A stretch of 64,000 bases of DNA from Allokutzneria multivorans. Lineage in GTDB: Bacteria; Actinomycetota; Actinomycetes; Mycobacteriales; Pseudonocardiaceae. A program made the translations under genes and the position numbers. The stretch is from assembly GCF_039537405.1 (NCBI RefSeq), contig NZ_BAABAL010000005.1, positions 620,001 to 684,000 on the forward strand. Reading direction: 5' to 3'. Under the pieces are notes generated by a model that was given only the letters and a program-made list of their open reading frames with translations, ran no database searches and was not told where the DNA came from. Below, one piece after another: positions 1-7,796 of this stretch; the stretch's first letter is position 1, and every line of letters starts with the position of its first letter.

Positions 1-10
1 GGTCGCGGCG

Positions 11-523
11 ATGCTGTCGGAGAACTACGACGGCCAGTCCAGTGGCCGTGTCCGAGAGCTGCCCAACGGTCGCACGATTCGCTGGTACACCACGATCGGG
101 CTGGTGGACCGCCCGGTGGCGATGCGGGGAAGGACAGCGCTGTACGGACCTCGCCACGTGGTCCAGCTCGCGGCCGTCAAGAGATTGCAGGCGGCGGGGC
201 TCACGCTGGCCGAGATCCAGGGTGAGCTGGTCGGAGCGACCGATGAACGGCTCGCCGAGCTCGCCGGCGCGCCACCGCCCCGGGATACGCGCACTCCCGC
301 ACCCGCTCGAAGCGCGGAGTTCTGGAAGGACCGTCCTGCCCCGCCCCGCACCGCCGCGAAGAACATCCACAGCATCCGCCTGAGCGACACTGTCACCGTC
401 GTGCTGGATGCTGCCACCAGGGCGCCCAACGCGACAGAGCTGGCCGAGCTGGGAACAGCCGCCGCGCCGCTGCTCGAGTCGCTCGAACGGCTCGGCCTGA
501 CCGAGCGAAAGGAAGAGCGATGA
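11..523 (+). CDS. MerR-type HTH transcriptional regulator
   Basis: Predicted DNA-binding regulator of 170 residues. The first ~75 residues contain a MerR-like winged helix: a 'NGRTIRWYTTIGLVDRP' segment, then 'ALYGPRHVVQLAAVKRLQAAGLTLAEIQ'. The short N-terminus before the helix-turn-helix matches what I recall of the actinobacterial subfamily in which MerR proteins sit beside VIT/VWA genes. The C-terminal ~90 residues are Pro/Ala-rich and then carry a small hydrophobic effector-like segment. The stop overlaps the next start (ATGA, 520-523), so it is probably translationally coupled to the VIT protein and may control it. The start lies only 10 bases from the window edge, so an upstream start cannot be excluded and no ribosome binding site can be judged. 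The ligand is unknown. Confidence 0.75.
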   Translation: MLSENYDGQSSGRVRELPNGRTIRWYTTIGLVDRPVAMRGRTALYGPRHVVQLAAVKRLQAAGLTLAEIQGELVGATDERLAELAGAPPPRDTRTPAPARSAEFWKDRPAPPRTAAKNIHSIRLSDTVTVVLDAATRAPNATELAELGTAAAPLLESLERLGLTERKEER

Positions 524-2826
524 GAACGACCGTCGATCTGATGGGCCCCGAGGAGGCGTCCGCGCTCCCCGGTACGGACGAGGGGATCGGCTGCCTCCAG
601 ACCGAACTCGGCAATCTGCCGCTGGAGTCGATCGACGTGCGGGCGCGGCTCACCGGTCTCGCTTCGCGGACCGAGCTGGTCCAGGGTTTTCGCAACACCC
701 ACGCGCAGCCGCTGGAGGCCACCTACGTCTTCCCCCTGCCGCCGCGCGCCGCCGTCACGGCGATGCGCATGGAGGCGGACGGCCGGGTGATCGAGGGCAG
801 GCTCAAGAAGCGCGACGAGGCACGGGAGGACTACGACAACGCCGTCGCCGAGGGCAGGCGCGCCTCGATCGCCGAGGAGGAGCGACCCGGCGTGTTCACC
901 ATGCGCGTCGGCAACATCCTGCCCGGCGAGCGGGTCTCCGTGCACCTGACCCTCGCAGGCGCACTGTCCTATGAGGACGGTCAGGCGACTTTCCGGCTAC
1001 CGCTCGTCGTCGCACCGCGCTACGTGCCGGGAACCCCGTTGGAAGGCGGGCAGGCGGGCGACGGCACGGCGTTGGACACCGACGCGGTGCCCGACGCGTC
1101 GAGGATCAGCCCACCGGTGCTGCTGCCCGGCTTCCCGAACCCGGTGCGCCTGAGCGCGGAGGTCGACATCGATCCGGCCGGACTGCCGCTGCTCGGGGTC
1201 AGCTCCAGCTTGCACACCGTGGTCACCGAGGAACACGGCGACAGGCTGCGCGTCCGGCTCGAAGCGGGCGACCGGGCCGACCGCGACTTCCTGCTGCGAC
1301 TGAAGATCGGCGACGAGTCCGCGCTCAGCACCTCGCTCGCCGTGCGCGCCGACGAGGACGGCGGAGGCGGCACCTTCGCGCTGACCGTGCTGCCCCCAAC
1401 ATGCACCCCGGCTGCCACCGCCAGAGACGTGGTGCTCGTACTGGACCGCTCCGGCTCGATGACCGGTTGGAAGATGGTCGCCGCGCGGCGAGCCGCCGCA
1501 CGCATCGTCGACACGCTGGGCAGCGGAGACCGCCTGGCCGTCCTGGCTTTCGACCACACCTGCGAGAGTCCGCCGGGGATGTCCGACGGACTCGTCGACG
1601 CCGATGACCGAAACCGTTTCCGGGCGGTCGAATTCCTCGTCGGCGTTGACGCGCGCGGGAGCACCGAGATGCTGGGGCCGCTGCGCCGGGCCGCCGAGAT
1701 GCTGAACGGGGAGACGGCACGGGAGCGCGTCCTGGTGCTGGTCACCGACGGGCAGGTCGGCAACGAGGACCAGCTCCTGCGTGAACTCGGCCCTCGGCTC
1801 GCCGGCGTTCGCGTGCACACCGTCGGCATCGATCGAGCGGTCAACGAAGCTTTCCTCCAGCGCCTCAGCGCGGGCACCGGACGATGCGAGCTGGTCGAGT
1901 CGGAGGACCGCCTCGACGAGGCCATGCACAACATCCACCGGCGGATCGGCACCCCGGTGCTCACCGGCCTGCGGGTGACCGGCGACAGCCTCGCGATCGA
2001 CGCCGACAGCATCGCCCCGCAGCCGGTGCCCGACCTGTACCCGGGTGTTCCCGTGGTGGTGACCGGTCGTTTCTCGGGGCCGGCACGTGGGCGCGTCGCG
2101 GTTGCCGGGCACCCGACGTGGAGCACCGCTGTCGAAGCCGTGCCGAGCGACAACCCGGGACTGGACGCGCTGTGGGCGCGGGCTCGGTTGCGCGACCTGG
2201 AGGACCGTTACGTGGTCGGTTCCTCCGAGGAGGACCTTGAGGAGCAGATCGTCGCCACCTCGCTGAAGTTCGGGGTGCTCTCGCGGTTCACCGCCTTCGT
2301 TGCCACGGACGAGGACGTGGTCAACCCCGCAGGCCGCGTGCACCGGGTGACTCAGCCGGTCCAAGCGCCCAGCGGCTGGGCCGCAGCAGCAGCACCCGCC
2401 GCCCCCTCAGGAGCGCCGGGCGGTGTGCCGGGGTACGGCGCTGCGATGGGTGCCGCGCGCGCGATGCCCTTCCTGGGCAGTGGTCCGGCAGATCCTGGAG
2501 GGGCCTACGTTTCCACGCCTCCTCGTTTCGAGCTGGCTCTGTTCGTCAGCGAAGAACTGCGTGTGCTCCGTGAACGGCGAGTGCGGGGCGACCTCGATCG
2601 AGCCGAGCACCTCACCGAGCTGGCCGCACGAATCAGGTCGTGGCTGTCCGTGCCCGGCTCCACCACCGATTCTGAGGCACGAGCCAAGCTCGAAGCACTG
2701 GCTGAGGTGCTTTCCGCACCTGGAGGCGATGGCTTCGAGGAGGTGGACCGCCGCTGGCGGCACGCCACAGCGGTGCTGGAAGATCTCGCTGGTGTGGCGG
2801 GGCGACGGAGGTCCTGGAGACCCTGA
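520..2826 (+). CDS. VIT and von Willebrand factor A domain protein
   Basis: 768 residues. The N-terminal ~130 residues read as a VIT (vault/inter-alpha-trypsin) domain, with 'LQGFRNTHAQPLEATYVFPLPPRAAV'-type strands and the typical 'GRVIEGRLKKRDEAREDYDNAVAEGR' region split between residues ~85 and 110. A VWA domain follows from about residue 300: the MIDAS motif DRSGSM is at 309-314, the conserved Thr is in 'GSTEM' near 381 and the Asp is in 'VTDGQ' near 410, so the metal site looks intact. The C-terminus is Pro/Gly/Ala-rich and then helical. No signal peptide or membrane segment is visible, so it is probably cytoplasmic. It lies between a MerR gene (4-nt overlap) and an ECF42 sigma gene (7-nt gap). 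The family has no settled bacterial function; metal-dependent protein binding is the usual inference. Confidence 0.85.
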   Translation: MRTTVDLMGPEEASALPGTDEGIGCLQTELGNLPLESIDVRARLTGLASRTELVQGFRNTHAQPLEATYVFPLPPRAAVTAMRMEADGRVIEGRLKKRDEAREDYDNAVAEGRRASIAEEERPGVFTMRVGNILPGERVSVHLTLAGALSYEDGQATFRLPLVVAPRYVPGTPLEGGQAGDGTALDTDAVPDASRISPPVLLPGFPNPVRLSAEVDIDPAGLPLLGVSSSLHTVVTEEHGDRLRVRLEAGDRADRDFLLRLKIGDESALSTSLAVRADEDGGGGTFALTVLPPTCTPAATARDVVLVLDRSGSMTGWKMVAARRAAARIVDTLGSGDRLAVLAFDHTCESPPGMSDGLVDADDRNRFRAVEFLVGVDARGSTEMLGPLRRAAEMLNGETARERVLVLVTDGQVGNEDQLLRELGPRLAGVRVHTVGIDRAVNEAFLQRLSAGTGRCELVESEDRLDEAMHNIHRRIGTPVLTGLRVTGDSLAIDADSIAPQPVPDLYPGVPVVVTGRFSGPARGRVAVAGHPTWSTAVEAVPSDNPGLDALWARARLRDLEDRYVVGSSEEDLEEQIVATSLKFGVLSRFTAFVATDEDVVNPAGRVHRVTQPVQAPSGWAAAAAPAAPSGAPGGVPGYGAAMGAARAMPFLGSGPADPGGAYVSTPPRFELALFVSEELRVLRERRVRGDLDRAEHLTELAARIRSWLSVPGSTTDSEARAKLEALAEVLSAPGGDGFEEVDRRWRHATAVLEDLAGVAGRRRSWRP

Positions 2827-2833
2827 ACCACCA

Positions 2834-4045
2834 GTGGACGGCGTGACCGAGCTGGTCGACCGGATCTGGCGGACGGACGCGGCCAGCATGCTGGGCGCGC
2901 TCAGCCGTCGGCTCGGTGACTTCGAGCGGGCGGAAGAGGCGCTGTCGGACGCGGTGGCCGAGGCGCTCAAGCGCTGGCCGGACGAGGGTGTGCCGGACAG
3001 CCCCACCGGGTGGCTGGTCACCACGGGCTGGCGCAAGGCGCTGGACCGGCTGCGCCGCGACACCGTCGGCCGGGAGAAGGCGGCCCGGGTGGCCGCCGAA
3101 GCACCGCCGGAGCCCGGTGTGGACGACCGGCTGGCCATGATCTTCGCGTGCTGCCACCCGGATCTCGCCGAGCCGGCCCAGGTCGCGCTCACGCTGTACG
3201 CGGCCAGCGGTCTGAGCACGGCCGAGATCGCCGCCGCTTTCCTGGTGCCGCTGCCGACGATGGCGCAGCGGCTGTCCCGGGCCAAGCGCCAGCTGCGGGA
3301 GCGCGGCATCGGGTTCGAGGTACCGCAGCCGCACGAGTACGCCGACCGGCTGCCGGCCGTGCTCGCGGTGATCTACCTGGTGTTCAACGAGGGCTACCTG
3401 TCCAGTGGCCGGTCGGCCCACCAGCGGCGTGAGCTGGCCCGCGAGGGGGTCGAGCTGGCGCGCCAACTCGCCGCTCTGCTGCCGCGCGAGCCGGAGGTGG
3501 CCGGTCTTGCCGCGTTGTTGGAGCTGCATCACGCTCGCGCTGCCGCACGGTTCGACTCGTGGGGCCGCATCGTGCTGCTCGACCAGCAGGACCGGCGGTT
3601 GTGGGACGCGGCGGCGATCGAACGTGCGGTGCTGCGGCTGCGGGCGGCGGTGCTCTCCGGCAAGCCCGGGCCGTACCAGGCGCGGGCGGGCATCGCCGCG
3701 CTGCACGCCCTGGCCGGCTCCTACGAGGACACCAACTGGGCCGACGTGCGCGCGCTCTACGACCGGCTGTACCCGCTGGACCCGTCGCCGGTGGTGCTGC
3801 TGAACCGGGCCGTGGCCACGCGGTTCGCGGTGGGCCCGGTTCCGGCGCTGGCCGAGGTCGACGCGCTCGGCGAACGGCTGGCCGGTTACCACCTGTGGCA
3901 CGCCGCCCGGGCTGATCTGCTGGCCGCGCTCGATCGACCGTCGGAGGCGCTGGCGGCGGCGGAGCGCGCCCTGGAACTGGCCGCGAACCCGGCCGAACGC
4001 GAGCTGATGTCCCGCCGGGTGGGAGAGCTGAAGCGCCGGCTGTGA
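2834..4045 (+). CDS. ECF42-type RNA polymerase sigma factor (DUF6596, TPR extension)
   Basis: 403 residues from the GTG at 2834; a second in-frame GTG at 2843 gives the form beginning 'VTELVDRIWRTDAASM'. Sigma region 2 is at ~10-75 ('GDFERAEEALSDAVAEALKRWP', 'GWLVTTGWRKALDRLRRD') and region 4 at ~105-155 ('GLSTAEIAAAFLVPLPTMAQRLSRAKRQL'). A long helical C-terminal extension of about 230 residues contains TPR-like repeats and 'VIYLVFNEGY', diagnostic of the ECF42 group. These factors need no classical anti-sigma and are habitually linked to DGPF/YCII proteins; one lies convergently 23 nt away and has a matching promoter (4467-4494). The gene follows the VIT/VWA gene closely and is probably co-transcribed with it. 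Confidence 0.88.
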   Translation: MDGVTELVDRIWRTDAASMLGALSRRLGDFERAEEALSDAVAEALKRWPDEGVPDSPTGWLVTTGWRKALDRLRRDTVGREKAARVAAEAPPEPGVDDRLAMIFACCHPDLAEPAQVALTLYAASGLSTAEIAAAFLVPLPTMAQRLSRAKRQLRERGIGFEVPQPHEYADRLPAVLAVIYLVFNEGYLSSGRSAHQRRELAREGVELARQLAALLPREPEVAGLAALLELHHARAAARFDSWGRIVLLDQQDRRLWDAAAIERAVLRLRAAVLSGKPGPYQARAGIAALHALAGSYEDTNWADVRALYDRLYPLDPSPVVLLNRAVATRFAVGPVPALAEVDALGERLAGYHLWHAARADLLAALDRPSEALAAAERALELAANPAERELMSRRVGELKRRL

Positions 4046-4067
4046 GGCCGGCGCCCCAGCGCCACCC

Positions 4068-4427
4068 CTAGTCGCGGCTCATCACCGGGCGGACCTCGAC
4101 GGCGCTCACGCCCGGGGCGAGCGGCCACGTCGCCGCGATCCCCACAGCCTCGTCGATGTCGTCGCACTCCAGCACGATGACCGAGCCGACGACCTCCTTG
4201 AGCTCCAAGTACGGCCCGTCGGTGATCACCGGCTCGCCGTTCGCGCCTGCGCGCACCGTCTTCGCCGTGTCCCTGGGCTGCAGCTCGATGCCGCCCTCGG
4301 CGACCTTGCCCGCCGGCTGCCACCGCTCGAACCACGCGAAGACCTGCTTCATCACGTCCTCCTCGTCAGCCGGGGACAAGGCGGCCCACTGACGGTCGTC
4401 ACCGCAGATCAACATCGCGTACTTCAT
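4068..4427 (-). CDS. YCII/DGPF-domain protein
   Basis: 119 residues, a single ferredoxin-like YCII domain. It begins 'MKYAMLICGD' and carries the hallmark DGPY (DGPF-type) motif near residue 74, followed by 'LELKEVVGSVIVLECDDIDEAVGIAATWP'. The biochemical role of DGPF proteins is unsettled. They are the characteristic partners and targets of ECF42 sigma factors, and one lies tail-to-tail here. A GAGGAG ribosome binding site precedes the ATG. About 40-65 bases upstream is a sequence matching the reported ECF42 promoter consensus, so expression is probably driven by the neighbouring sigma factor. Confidence 0.85.
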   Translation of the reverse strand: MKYAMLICGDDRQWAALSPADEEDVMKQVFAWFERWQPAGKVAEGGIELQPRDTAKTVRAGANGEPVITDGPYLELKEVVGSVIVLECDDIDEAVGIAATWPLAPGVSAVEVRPVMSRD

Positions 4428-4466
4428 GGTCGCTCCTCATGGTCGGAAGGGCTCTGTCACCCGGGT

Positions 4467-4494
4467 GACGAACGAGCAGCACCGGTTCTCGACA
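4467..4494 (-). promoter_or_regulatory. Candidate ECF42-dependent promoter
   Basis: Read on the minus strand, TGTCGA (4489-4494) is followed 18 nt later by CGTC (4467-4470), ending about 40 nt before the DGPF start. TGTCGA/CGWC is the motif I recall for ECF42 targets. The match is seen in sequence; use by the adjacent sigma factor is inference, and the 18-nt spacer should be checked against mapped sites. Confidence 0.5.
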
Positions 4495-4571
4495 GCTCGC
4501 GCGAACTTCTTGCCACAGTTTCGCCGCGCTGCGGTGATCGGGCAGAACGCCGCGTGGGGCAGGATCGGGGT

Positions 4572-6407
4572 GTGACGGAGCACCCCAGTACCGACATCCC
4601 CGAGCGGCTCTTCGACGACCCCGAGGCCGAGGCGCGGTGGACGGAGCGGTTCACCGCCCGCCGCACGTCGTTGCCCGGGTGGGCGGAGGACGCCCCGGAC
4701 CGCAACCTGTACGTCTCCAACGCCAGCGGGGTGTGGGAGGTCTACGCCTGGGACCGGGCGACGGACACCCACCGGCAGGTGACGGACCGGCCGAACGGCA
4801 CCTACCACGGCACGCTCACCCCGGACGGCGAGCGGATCTGGTGGTTCGCCGACACCGACGGCGACGAGTTCGGCACGTGGGTGGCGGAGCCCTTCGCGGG
4901 GCGCGCGCAGGGAACCGAGCCGGAGCCGGGGGTGCCGGGAACGCACGCGGGCTACCCGGCGGGCCTGCAAGTGGGGTCGAAGATCGTCGCACTCGGCATG
5001 TCCACCGACGACGGCACGACGATCTGGACGGCGCCCCTCGGCGGCGACCCGACCGTGCTCTACCAGCACGAGAACGACGCGGGCGCGGGTTCGCTGTCCA
5101 AGGACGAGCGCTTGCTGTCGATCGCGCACTCCGAGCACGGCGACTCGCGGCACCCGGCGCTGCGCGTGCTGCGGGTGGCCGACGGCTCGACCGTGGCCGA
5201 GAAGTGGGACGGCGAGGGCAAGGGACTGGAGTCGATCGGGTTCGCGCCGATCGAGGGCGACCCCCGGCTGCTGGTGCTGCACGAGCGGCGCGGGCGCGAG
5301 GAGCTGCTGATCTGGGACGTCGAGGCCGACACCGAGTCCCTGCTGGAGTTCGACCTGCCGGGCGAGATCGTCGCGGACTGGTACCCGGACGGCTCCGGAC
5401 TGCTCGTCGTGCACACGCACCAGAGCCGGAACACCTTGTACCGCTACGACTTCGCCAACGGTGAACTGTCCGCTTTGGACATTCCAAAGGGGACGGTCGG
5501 CAGCGCTTCGGCGCGGCCGGACGGGACGATCGAGTACTCGTGGTCCTCCGCCGGGCGACCGCCGGTCGTGCGCGCGATGTCGCCGGACGGCTCGGACCGC
5601 GTGCTGCTGGAGCCCGCTGGCCACAAGCCCGCGCCCTCGCAGGACCTCGAAGACGCCTTCGTGCCGGGTGCGGGCGGGCCGGTGCACGCGTTGATCGCGC
5701 GGCCGGAGGGCGCGGAAGGCCCGCTGCCGACGGTGTTCCTGCTGCACGGCGGACCGCACGCAGCGGACGAGGACCGCTTCTCCGCCTACCGCGCGGTGTG
5801 GCTGGACGCGGGCTTCGCGGTGGTGCACGTGAACTACCGCGGCTCGACCGGCTACGGCTCGGTCTGGCGCGACGCGATCGAGGGTCGCCCAGGGCTCACG
5901 GAGCTGGAAGACGTTGCTGTGGTTCAGGATTGGGCCGTGCAGTCGGGCCTCGCGGACCCGGAGCGCTGCGTGGTCAACGGCGCGTCGTGGGGCGGGTACC
6001 TGACGCTGCTGGCGCTGGGGACGCAGCCGGAGCGCTGGGCGGCCGGTGTCGCCGGTGTGCCGGTCGCGGACTACGTGGCGGCCTACGAGGACGAGATGGA
6101 GCCGCTGCGCGCTTACGACCGCGCGCTCTTCGGTGGCTCGCCGGAGGAACTTCCCGCGCTGTACAAGGAATGTTCGCCGCTGACCTACGTGGAGGCGGTG
6201 CGCGCTCCGGTGCTCGTGCTCGCGGGTGAGAACGACCCGCGCTGCCCGATCCGGCAGATCGAGAACTACCTGGAGCGGCTGGCCGAGCGCGGCGCCAAGT
6301 ACGAGGTCTACCGCTACGACGCGGGCCACGGCTCGCTGGTGGTGGCCGAGACGATCAAGCAGACCGCGGCGGAGGTGGCCTTCACCCGGCGGGTGCTCGG
6401 CCTCTGA
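4572..6407 (+). CDS. S9 family prolyl oligopeptidase / acylaminoacyl-peptidase
   Basis: Serine peptidase of 611 residues with no signal peptide, so cytosolic. The N-terminal ~350 residues form repeated WD/beta-propeller blades ('LYVSNASGVWEVYAWD', 'IWWFADTDGDEFGTW'). The alpha/beta-hydrolase domain follows, with 'FLLHGGPHAADEDRFSAYR', the nucleophile Ser ~472 in GASWGG, Asp ~555 in 'GENDPRCP' and His ~586 in 'DAGHG', a complete catalytic triad. It should trim short peptides or acylated peptides. The GTG at 4572 is preferred because AGGATCGGGG lies just upstream; an in-frame GTG at 4554 would add six residues. It is transcribed alone and followed by a strong terminator (6420-6454). Confidence 0.88.
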   Translation: MTEHPSTDIPERLFDDPEAEARWTERFTARRTSLPGWAEDAPDRNLYVSNASGVWEVYAWDRATDTHRQVTDRPNGTYHGTLTPDGERIWWFADTDGDEFGTWVAEPFAGRAQGTEPEPGVPGTHAGYPAGLQVGSKIVALGMSTDDGTTIWTAPLGGDPTVLYQHENDAGAGSLSKDERLLSIAHSEHGDSRHPALRVLRVADGSTVAEKWDGEGKGLESIGFAPIEGDPRLLVLHERRGREELLIWDVEADTESLLEFDLPGEIVADWYPDGSGLLVVHTHQSRNTLYRYDFANGELSALDIPKGTVGSASARPDGTIEYSWSSAGRPPVVRAMSPDGSDRVLLEPAGHKPAPSQDLEDAFVPGAGGPVHALIARPEGAEGPLPTVFLLHGGPHAADEDRFSAYRAVWLDAGFAVVHVNYRGSTGYGSVWRDAIEGRPGLTELEDVAVVQDWAVQSGLADPERCVVNGASWGGYLTLLALGTQPERWAAGVAGVPVADYVAAYEDEMEPLRAYDRALFGGSPEELPALYKECSPLTYVEAVRAPVLVLAGENDPRCPIRQIENYLERLAERGAKYEVYRYDAGHGSLVVAETIKQTAAEVAFTRRVLGL

Positions 6408-6419
6408 CCCGAGCACGGG

Positions 6420-6454
6420 GACGGCCCCTCGCCTGGGGGTCACGAGGGGCCGTC
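6420..6454 (+). terminator. Perfect 12-bp hairpin terminator
   Basis: GACGGCCCCTCG (6420-6431) pairs with CGAGGGGCCGTC (6443-6454) across an 11-nt loop. It lies 13 nt after the S9 peptidase stop and before the convergent DUF1707 gene, so it could terminate from both sides. Confidence 0.8.
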
Positions 6455-6529
6455 ACGAGAGGTGGGCGCGGTGTCCGAGCGGGCACCGCCTCCCTCCGCA
6501 CTGAACGGGTACCCACGCGACCGAGCGGC

Positions 6530-7072
6530 CTAACGCTTGGTGGTGACCTTCACATCGCCGAAGAAGGTCTTGGCGCGCAGCCGGATGACCGGTGAGCCGG
6601 GGATGCGCGGCACCTCGGCGACGCGGATCTTCTCGGCGCCGAAGAACAGCGAGGACTCGACCTCGACCTGAACGCCCTCGGGCACCACGACCTTGACGTC
6701 GCCGAAGAACGTGCTGCCGGTGATGTCCACGACGCTCTCGGTGATCACCGCGTCGCGCAGGTCCAGCCGCACGTCGCCGAACACCGAGGACACCGTGGTG
6801 CCGGAGCGCAGCGCGAAGCGGCCCTTGCGCTTGACGTCGTCGAAGACGGAGTGCCGCACGCTGCCGACGACGACCACGTTCGAGTCCTCGATCGGCGCGG
6901 GCAGTCCCGAGGTGGCTTTCTCCAGCTCGGCGAGGCTCTCCGCCTGCCACACCAGGTCGACGCGCTCGGTGAACTGGTCGAGGGTCAGCCTGCCCTGGCC
7001 GACCGCGCGCTCCAGTGCGTGCTGCGCGGCCTCCTTCGACGGCTGGAGGTTCGGGACGAGTTCGTCAGTCAC
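6530..7072 (-). CDS. DUF1707 / LiaF-C-like domain protein
   Basis: 180 residues. The N-terminal ~55 residues are a DUF1707 domain ('PSKEAAQHALERAVGQGRL', 'TLDQFTERVDLVWQAESLAEL'). From ~75 onward comes a repetitive beta-helical segment of the LiaF C-terminal / cell-wall-active-antibiotics-response type, with FGDV/FFGDVKV recurring four times. No membrane helix is visible, unlike many DUF1707 proteins. It overlaps the upstream FMN reductase by 4 nt, so both are read from the SoxR-type promoter upstream. A role in envelope stress sensing is suggested by the family only. Confidence 0.8.
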   Translation of the reverse strand: MTDELVPNLQPSKEAAQHALERAVGQGRLTLDQFTERVDLVWQAESLAELEKATSGLPAPIEDSNVVVVGSVRHSVFDDVKRKGRFALRSGTTVSSVFGDVRLDLRDAVITESVVDITGSTFFGDVKVVVPEGVQVEVESSLFFGAEKIRVAEVPRIPGSPVIRLRAKTFFGDVKVTTKR

Positions 7073-7650
7073 GGCTTCGAGCCTAGGACCTGCTCACGGC
7101 GGGAGAGGGCGAACTCGACGACCTGCCGGCCGACGGTTCGAAGATTGCCGGAGGTCTTCGCGTCCGAGCAGCAGCCCTCGCCGTCGAAGATGACCTCGGT
7201 GGAGTTCAGCGCGACGCCGAGCGGGGTCGGCCAGCCGCGCAACGCGTGCACGATCGAGCGCAGCGCGGTCAGCGTGGTCACCGACGCCTGCCAGCCGTAG
7301 GCGGTGGCCACGCAGCCGACCGCGCGGCCGTCCAGGTACGGGTGGGGCTCCTGGCGGAGGTCCTCGATGTAGTCGAGGGCGTTCTTGAGCAGGCCGGACA
7401 CCGTGCCGTGGTAGCCGGGCGAGACCAGGACGACGCCGTCGGCCTCGCGCACGGTGTCGACCAGCCTGCGCGCGGCCTCGGTCCGCTCGCTGACGGCGGG
7501 GTCGTAGAACGGCAGCACCAGGTCGGAGCCGGAGATCGCGATCGTGCGCGCTCCCGCCTCCTCGGCTCCCGCCAGGGCCACCCGCAGCGCGCGCTCGGAC
7601 TGCGAATCCGCCCTGATCGAGCCGCCGATGCCCACCACCGTGACCGTCAT
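7069..7650 (-). CDS. NADPH-dependent FMN reductase family flavoprotein
   Basis: 193 residues with a flavodoxin-like fold: 'VVGIGGSIRADSQSERALRVAL' at the N-terminus (phosphate-binding loop) and the flavin motif 'GVVLVSPGYHGTVSGLLKNALDYIEDL' near 90-115. It should reduce FMN or quinone-like acceptors with NAD(P)H. It is the first gene of a two-gene operon with DUF1707 (ATGA overlap). An AAGGA ribosome binding site lies 9 nt before the ATG. The promoter carries a SoxR box; an FMN reductase (SCO2478) is among the Streptomyces coelicolor SoxR targets I recall, so a role in handling redox-active compounds is likely. Confidence 0.85.
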   Translation of the reverse strand: MTVTVVGIGGSIRADSQSERALRVALAGAEEAGARTIAISGSDLVLPFYDPAVSERTEAARRLVDTVREADGVVLVSPGYHGTVSGLLKNALDYIEDLRQEPHPYLDGRAVGCVATAYGWQASVTTLTALRSIVHALRGWPTPLGVALNSTEVIFDGEGCCSDAKTSGNLRTVGRQVVEFALSRREQVLGSKP

Positions 7651-7704
7651 GCGCCTGATCCTTCCACCGAGGCGTTGCCGTCGGTCGTCGTCGTGAAGAC
7701 CTTC

Positions 7705-7735
7705 ACGCTAGGACCTCGACCTACGTTGAGGTCAA
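7705..7735 (-). promoter_or_regulatory. SoxR-type operator within a 19-bp-spacer promoter
   Basis: On the minus strand the -35 TTGACC (7730-7735) and -10 TAGCGT (7705-7710) are separated by 19 bp, the stretched spacing typical of MerR-family-activated promoters. The spacer carries an 18-bp near-palindrome, CCTCGACCTACGTTGAGG on the plus strand (7714-7731), matching the SoxR box CCTCAA-N6-TTGAGG except for one base. It lies about 55 bp upstream of the FMN reductase start. The regulator is not in this window. Confidence 0.78.
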
Positions 7736-7796
7736 GGCCGCCCACGAAAGGCGAAAAGCTGTTGAGAACAAACGGATCCAGGAGTCTCATGGTGGG

